Source: Chloroflexota bacterium (lineage in GTDB: Bacteria > Chloroflexota > Limnocylindria > QHBO01). From it: a stretch of DNA of 6,677 nucleotides. The notes under the pieces were generated by a model. The model did no database searches. It was not told the origin of the DNA and worked only from the letters and a program-made list of their open reading frames with translations. This document shows, in pieces, positions 5,198 to 6,677 of the stretch (position 1 is the stretch's first letter; every line of letters starts with the position of its first letter). The stretch spans positions 1 through 6,677 of the forward strand of contig VBJP01000179.1 in assembly GCA_005880165.1 (NCBI GenBank), given 5' to 3'. Position numbers and translations under genes: made by a program.

Positions 5198-5243
5198 CCG
5201 CCGCGCGGTCCGCCGCGCGGTCCGCCGCGCGGTCCGCCGCGCG
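5198..5243. repeat. 12-bp GC tandem repeat, nearly four copies
   Basis: CCGCCGCGCGGT is repeated three times in full plus 10 bp of a fourth. Each unit contains the 8-bp palindrome CCGCGCGG, so single strands can fold in several registers. It lies 9 bp upstream of the candidate -35 of the ROK regulator gene. Slippage could change promoter context, or the array may simply be intergenic filler. Confidence 0.95.
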
Positions 5244-5251
5244 AAGGGGCC

Positions 5252-5280
5252 TTCACAGGGGTCGACAAGCGGAGTACGCT
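5252..5280 (+). promoter_or_regulatory. Candidate sigma-70-type promoter for the ROK regulator
   Basis: TTCACA (5 of 6 to TTGACA) at 5252-5257 and TACGCT (3 of 6 to TATAAT, with the key T-A and last T kept) at 5275-5280 are separated by 17 bp. Transcription would begin about 5287-5289, at the ATG, giving a leaderless or nearly leaderless mRNA. This agrees with the lack of an SD before 5289. Confidence 0.5.
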
Positions 5281-5288
5281 CCTCCGCA

Positions 5289-6563
5289 ATGACTTTCTAT
5301 CTGAAAGAAAGTCCCCGGGCGACCCGTCAGCCGGTGGTGAGGCCGGTCCGGCACGCCACGATGCTCGAGGTGAACGAGTTCCTCGTGCTCGACTACGTTC
5401 GTGAGCACGACCCAACCTCGCGCACCGAGATCGCCCGGGATCTCGGCCTCTCCCCGGCCTCCGTTGGGCGCATCGTCAGTCGCCTCCGGCAGGACGGTCT
5501 TGTGGCCGATGCCGGACCGAGCCGATCGAGCGGAGGCCGCCCGCGCGCGATCATCTCGTACCGCCGCGATGCAGGCGCGGTGGTTGCCGTGGACCTGGGA
5601 GGGACACGGTGCCACTCGGCGCTGGCCGACCTCGCCGGCGAGGTGCTCACGGAGGACGTGCGCCTCACCCATTCGACCGGTGACGCCTTCACGACACTCG
5701 TCGAGGCGATCCGGCTGATGCAACGTGAGGCGCACCGCCGCGAGGTCCCGGTGGTTGCCCTCGCAGTTGGCGTGCCCGGCATCCTTGACCCGCAGGACGG
5801 CGTCGCGCGTGACGCTCCATACCTGGTCTGGGACAGTTTCCCGGTGGTCGACCGGCTTGCGGCCGCTGTCGAGATCCCGTTCGTGGTGGACAACGACGTC
5901 AACCTCGCCGCGCTGGCGCACGCCTGGCGCGGTGACGGCCGCCGCATCGACCATTTCGTGACCCTCTCGGTCGGGACCGGAACGGGTGCTGCGGTCGTGT
6001 CCGACGGTCGGCTGTTGCAGGGTCGGCATAACGCGGCAGGCGAGGTCGGTTACCTGGTCGTGCGGCGCGAGCTGCTTGGCCGTCCGATCACCGCAGGCCT
6101 CGGCGCCTTCGAGGCGTTCGCGTCAGGGCCCGGCGTTGCCGCCCGCGCCAGGACGCTGGTGGCGGACGGCGGGCAGCCTTCCAGCCTGACCGATGGTGAG
6201 ATCACGCCCGAGGCGGTCCTCGCGGCGGCGGGCGAGGGCGATGCGGTCGGCCGCGCCGTTATCGACGAGCTGCTGGACGATCTGGCGATGGCGATCGTCG
6301 CCATCGCCGCGACGGTCGATCCCGAGCTGGTGATCCTCGAGGGCGGCGTCGGTCGCTCCCTCGATCCGTACCTCGAGGAGCTCGTGACCCGCATCGCTCC
6401 CAGCCTTCCCGCCCCGCCCCGGATTGTCACGTCCAGCCTTGGCTCGGATGCCACGGTGATCGGCGCCATCGCCGCCGCACTGGAGCTGGCGAGGCAGCGC
6501 ACTGCGCCGGCGGCCGTGCTGGGGGCATTCGCCATGACCGGAGTCGCTGGCCATGCCGGCTGA
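5289..6563 (+). CDS. ROK-family transcriptional regulator (NagC/XylR type)
   Basis: The product has 424 residues and is predicted to bind DNA and sense a sugar or sugar phosphate. Seen: an N-terminal winged helix-turn-helix (LDYVREHDPTSRTEIARDLG and LSPASVGRIVSRLRQDGLV, residues about 34-72, wing to SSGGRPR); then the ROK sugar-kinase fold with DLGGT (102-106), G-V-P-G-I (161-165), D-N-D-V-N (201-205), S-V-G-T-G-T-G (227-233), G-E-V-G-Y (251-255) and FEAFASG (274-280). Odd points: the zinc-binding C-x-C-G-x-x-G-C-x-E motif of many ROK proteins is absent, and the usual His of GE-I/V-GH is Tyr. Metal-dependent structure and kinase activity are therefore probably lost. An 8+8 bp inverted repeat overlies the first codons. 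There is no SD, so a leaderless start at this ATG is likely. The following ROK gene overlaps it by 11 nt. Confidence 0.9.
   Translation: MTFYLKESPRATRQPVVRPVRHATMLEVNEFLVLDYVREHDPTSRTEIARDLGLSPASVGRIVSRLRQDGLVADAGPSRSSGGRPRAIISYRRDAGAVVAVDLGGTRCHSALADLAGEVLTEDVRLTHSTGDAFTTLVEAIRLMQREAHRREVPVVALAVGVPGILDPQDGVARDAPYLVWDSFPVVDRLAAAVEIPFVVDNDVNLAALAHAWRGDGRRIDHFVTLSVGTGTGAAVVSDGRLLQGRHNAAGEVGYLVVRRELLGRPITAGLGAFEAFASGPGVAARARTLVADGGQPSSLTDGEITPEAVLAAAGEGDAVGRAVIDELLDDLAMAIVAIAATVDPELVILEGGVGRSLDPYLEELVTRIAPSLPAPPRIVTSSLGSDATVIGAIAAALELARQRTAPAAVLGAFAMTGVAGHAG
5291..5313. promoter_or_regulatory. Candidate autoregulatory operator (inverted repeat at the ROK start codon)
   Basis: GACTTTCT (5291-5298) and AGAAAGTC (5306-5313) are perfect inverted arms around the 7-bp spacer ATCTGAA. 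The stretch is notably AT-rich against its surroundings. It overlies codons 1-9 of the ROK regulator, just at the predicted transcription start. ROK repressors bind AT-rich inverted repeats near their own promoters, so an operator is the best reading. Confidence 0.6.
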
Positions 6564-6677
6564 GACCGCAACGCTCGCGATCGACGTGGGAGCAACGCGT
6601 ACGCGGACCGCCCTCGTCAGCCGGGGCGCCATCGTGGCGCGAACCGAGAAGCCGACCTCGGACCTTGTCGGGGCCGG
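6553..6677 (+). CDS. ROK-type sugar kinase, N-terminal fragment (continues past the window)
   Basis: Forty-one full codons are visible: MPAETATLAIDVGATRTRTA, then LVSRGAIVARTEKPTSDLVGA. D11-V-G-A-T15 followed by a hydrophobic strand and a G-x-I-V-x-R turn is the ATP-phosphate loop at the start of ROK/ASKHA kinases (usual form D-I-G-G-T-x-x-x-x-A). There is no helix-turn-helix ahead of it, so it is more likely an enzyme, such as a glucokinase- or N-acetylsugar-kinase-like protein, than a regulator. GGAG lies 9 nt before the ATG. It overlaps the regulator's end by 11 nt, which implies translational coupling and one transcript. The ROK signature and zinc motif are off the edge, so the substrate cannot be judged. 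Confidence 0.72.
   Translation, partial: MPAETATLAIDVGATRTRTALVSRGAIVARTEKPTSDLVGA

Noticed and set aside
4033..5415. Long minus-strand open frame (460 codons) covering the SDR gene
   Set aside because: It is antisense to a clear SDR with intact motifs. Its own sequence is low-complexity, rich in R, H, G and D, and matches no family. Such frames are common in GC-rich DNA.
5253..6029. Minus-strand frame of 258 codons opposite the ROK regulator
   Set aside because: The + strand encodes a complete ROK protein with all fold landmarks. The antisense product shows no family signal.

Overview
The window is GC-rich DNA with densely packed genes, GC-rich third codon positions and several GTG starts. 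At least two genes show no Shine-Dalgarno (SD) sequence and may be leaderless. This suggests a high-GC bacterium of the Actinomycetota or Chloroflexota type. That placement is inferred from composition and gene families, not from a marker gene.

Left part (1-1222). The window opens inside the 3' end of a shikimate kinase-like gene on the + strand (1-228). It converges on a minus-strand gene for a small zinc deaminase that closely resembles fungal (Fcy1-type) cytosine deaminase (246-707). Diverging from the deaminase is a small + strand gene (841-1176) for an acidic, low-complexity protein with eight MGQSG[G/D] hexapeptides, encoded by an 18-bp tandem repeat. A textbook intrinsic terminator follows at 1193-1222.

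Gene-free interval (1223-1611). It holds a stem-loop, a perfect 98-bp direct duplication (1302-1399 and 1411-1508) and short ACTGCGGC-type repeats. It leads into a DUF6582-like small basic protein gene with a strong SD (1612-1917).

Middle (1920-4319). A minus-strand F420/NADP oxidoreductase-like gene (1920-2522) converges on the DUF6582 gene with a 2-nt gap. It diverges from a + strand MTA/SAH nucleosidase gene (2580-3359). That gene overlaps a short hypothetical ORF by 4 nt. Next comes an unnamed family protein that appears to join a HicB-like N-terminus to a DinB-like C-terminus (3612-4319).

Right part (4354-6677). An SDR oxidoreductase gene (4354-5157) is followed by a short intergenic region with a 12-bp GC tandem repeat and a candidate promoter. 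Then come a ROK-family transcriptional regulator (5289-6563) and, overlapping it, the start of a second ROK-type protein, probably a sugar kinase (6553 to the window edge). An 8+8 bp inverted repeat at the first codons of the regulator is a candidate autoregulatory operator. SDR, ROK repressor and ROK kinase together suggest the edge of a carbohydrate-utilisation locus. No mobile element, CRISPR array, tRNA or rRNA was found.
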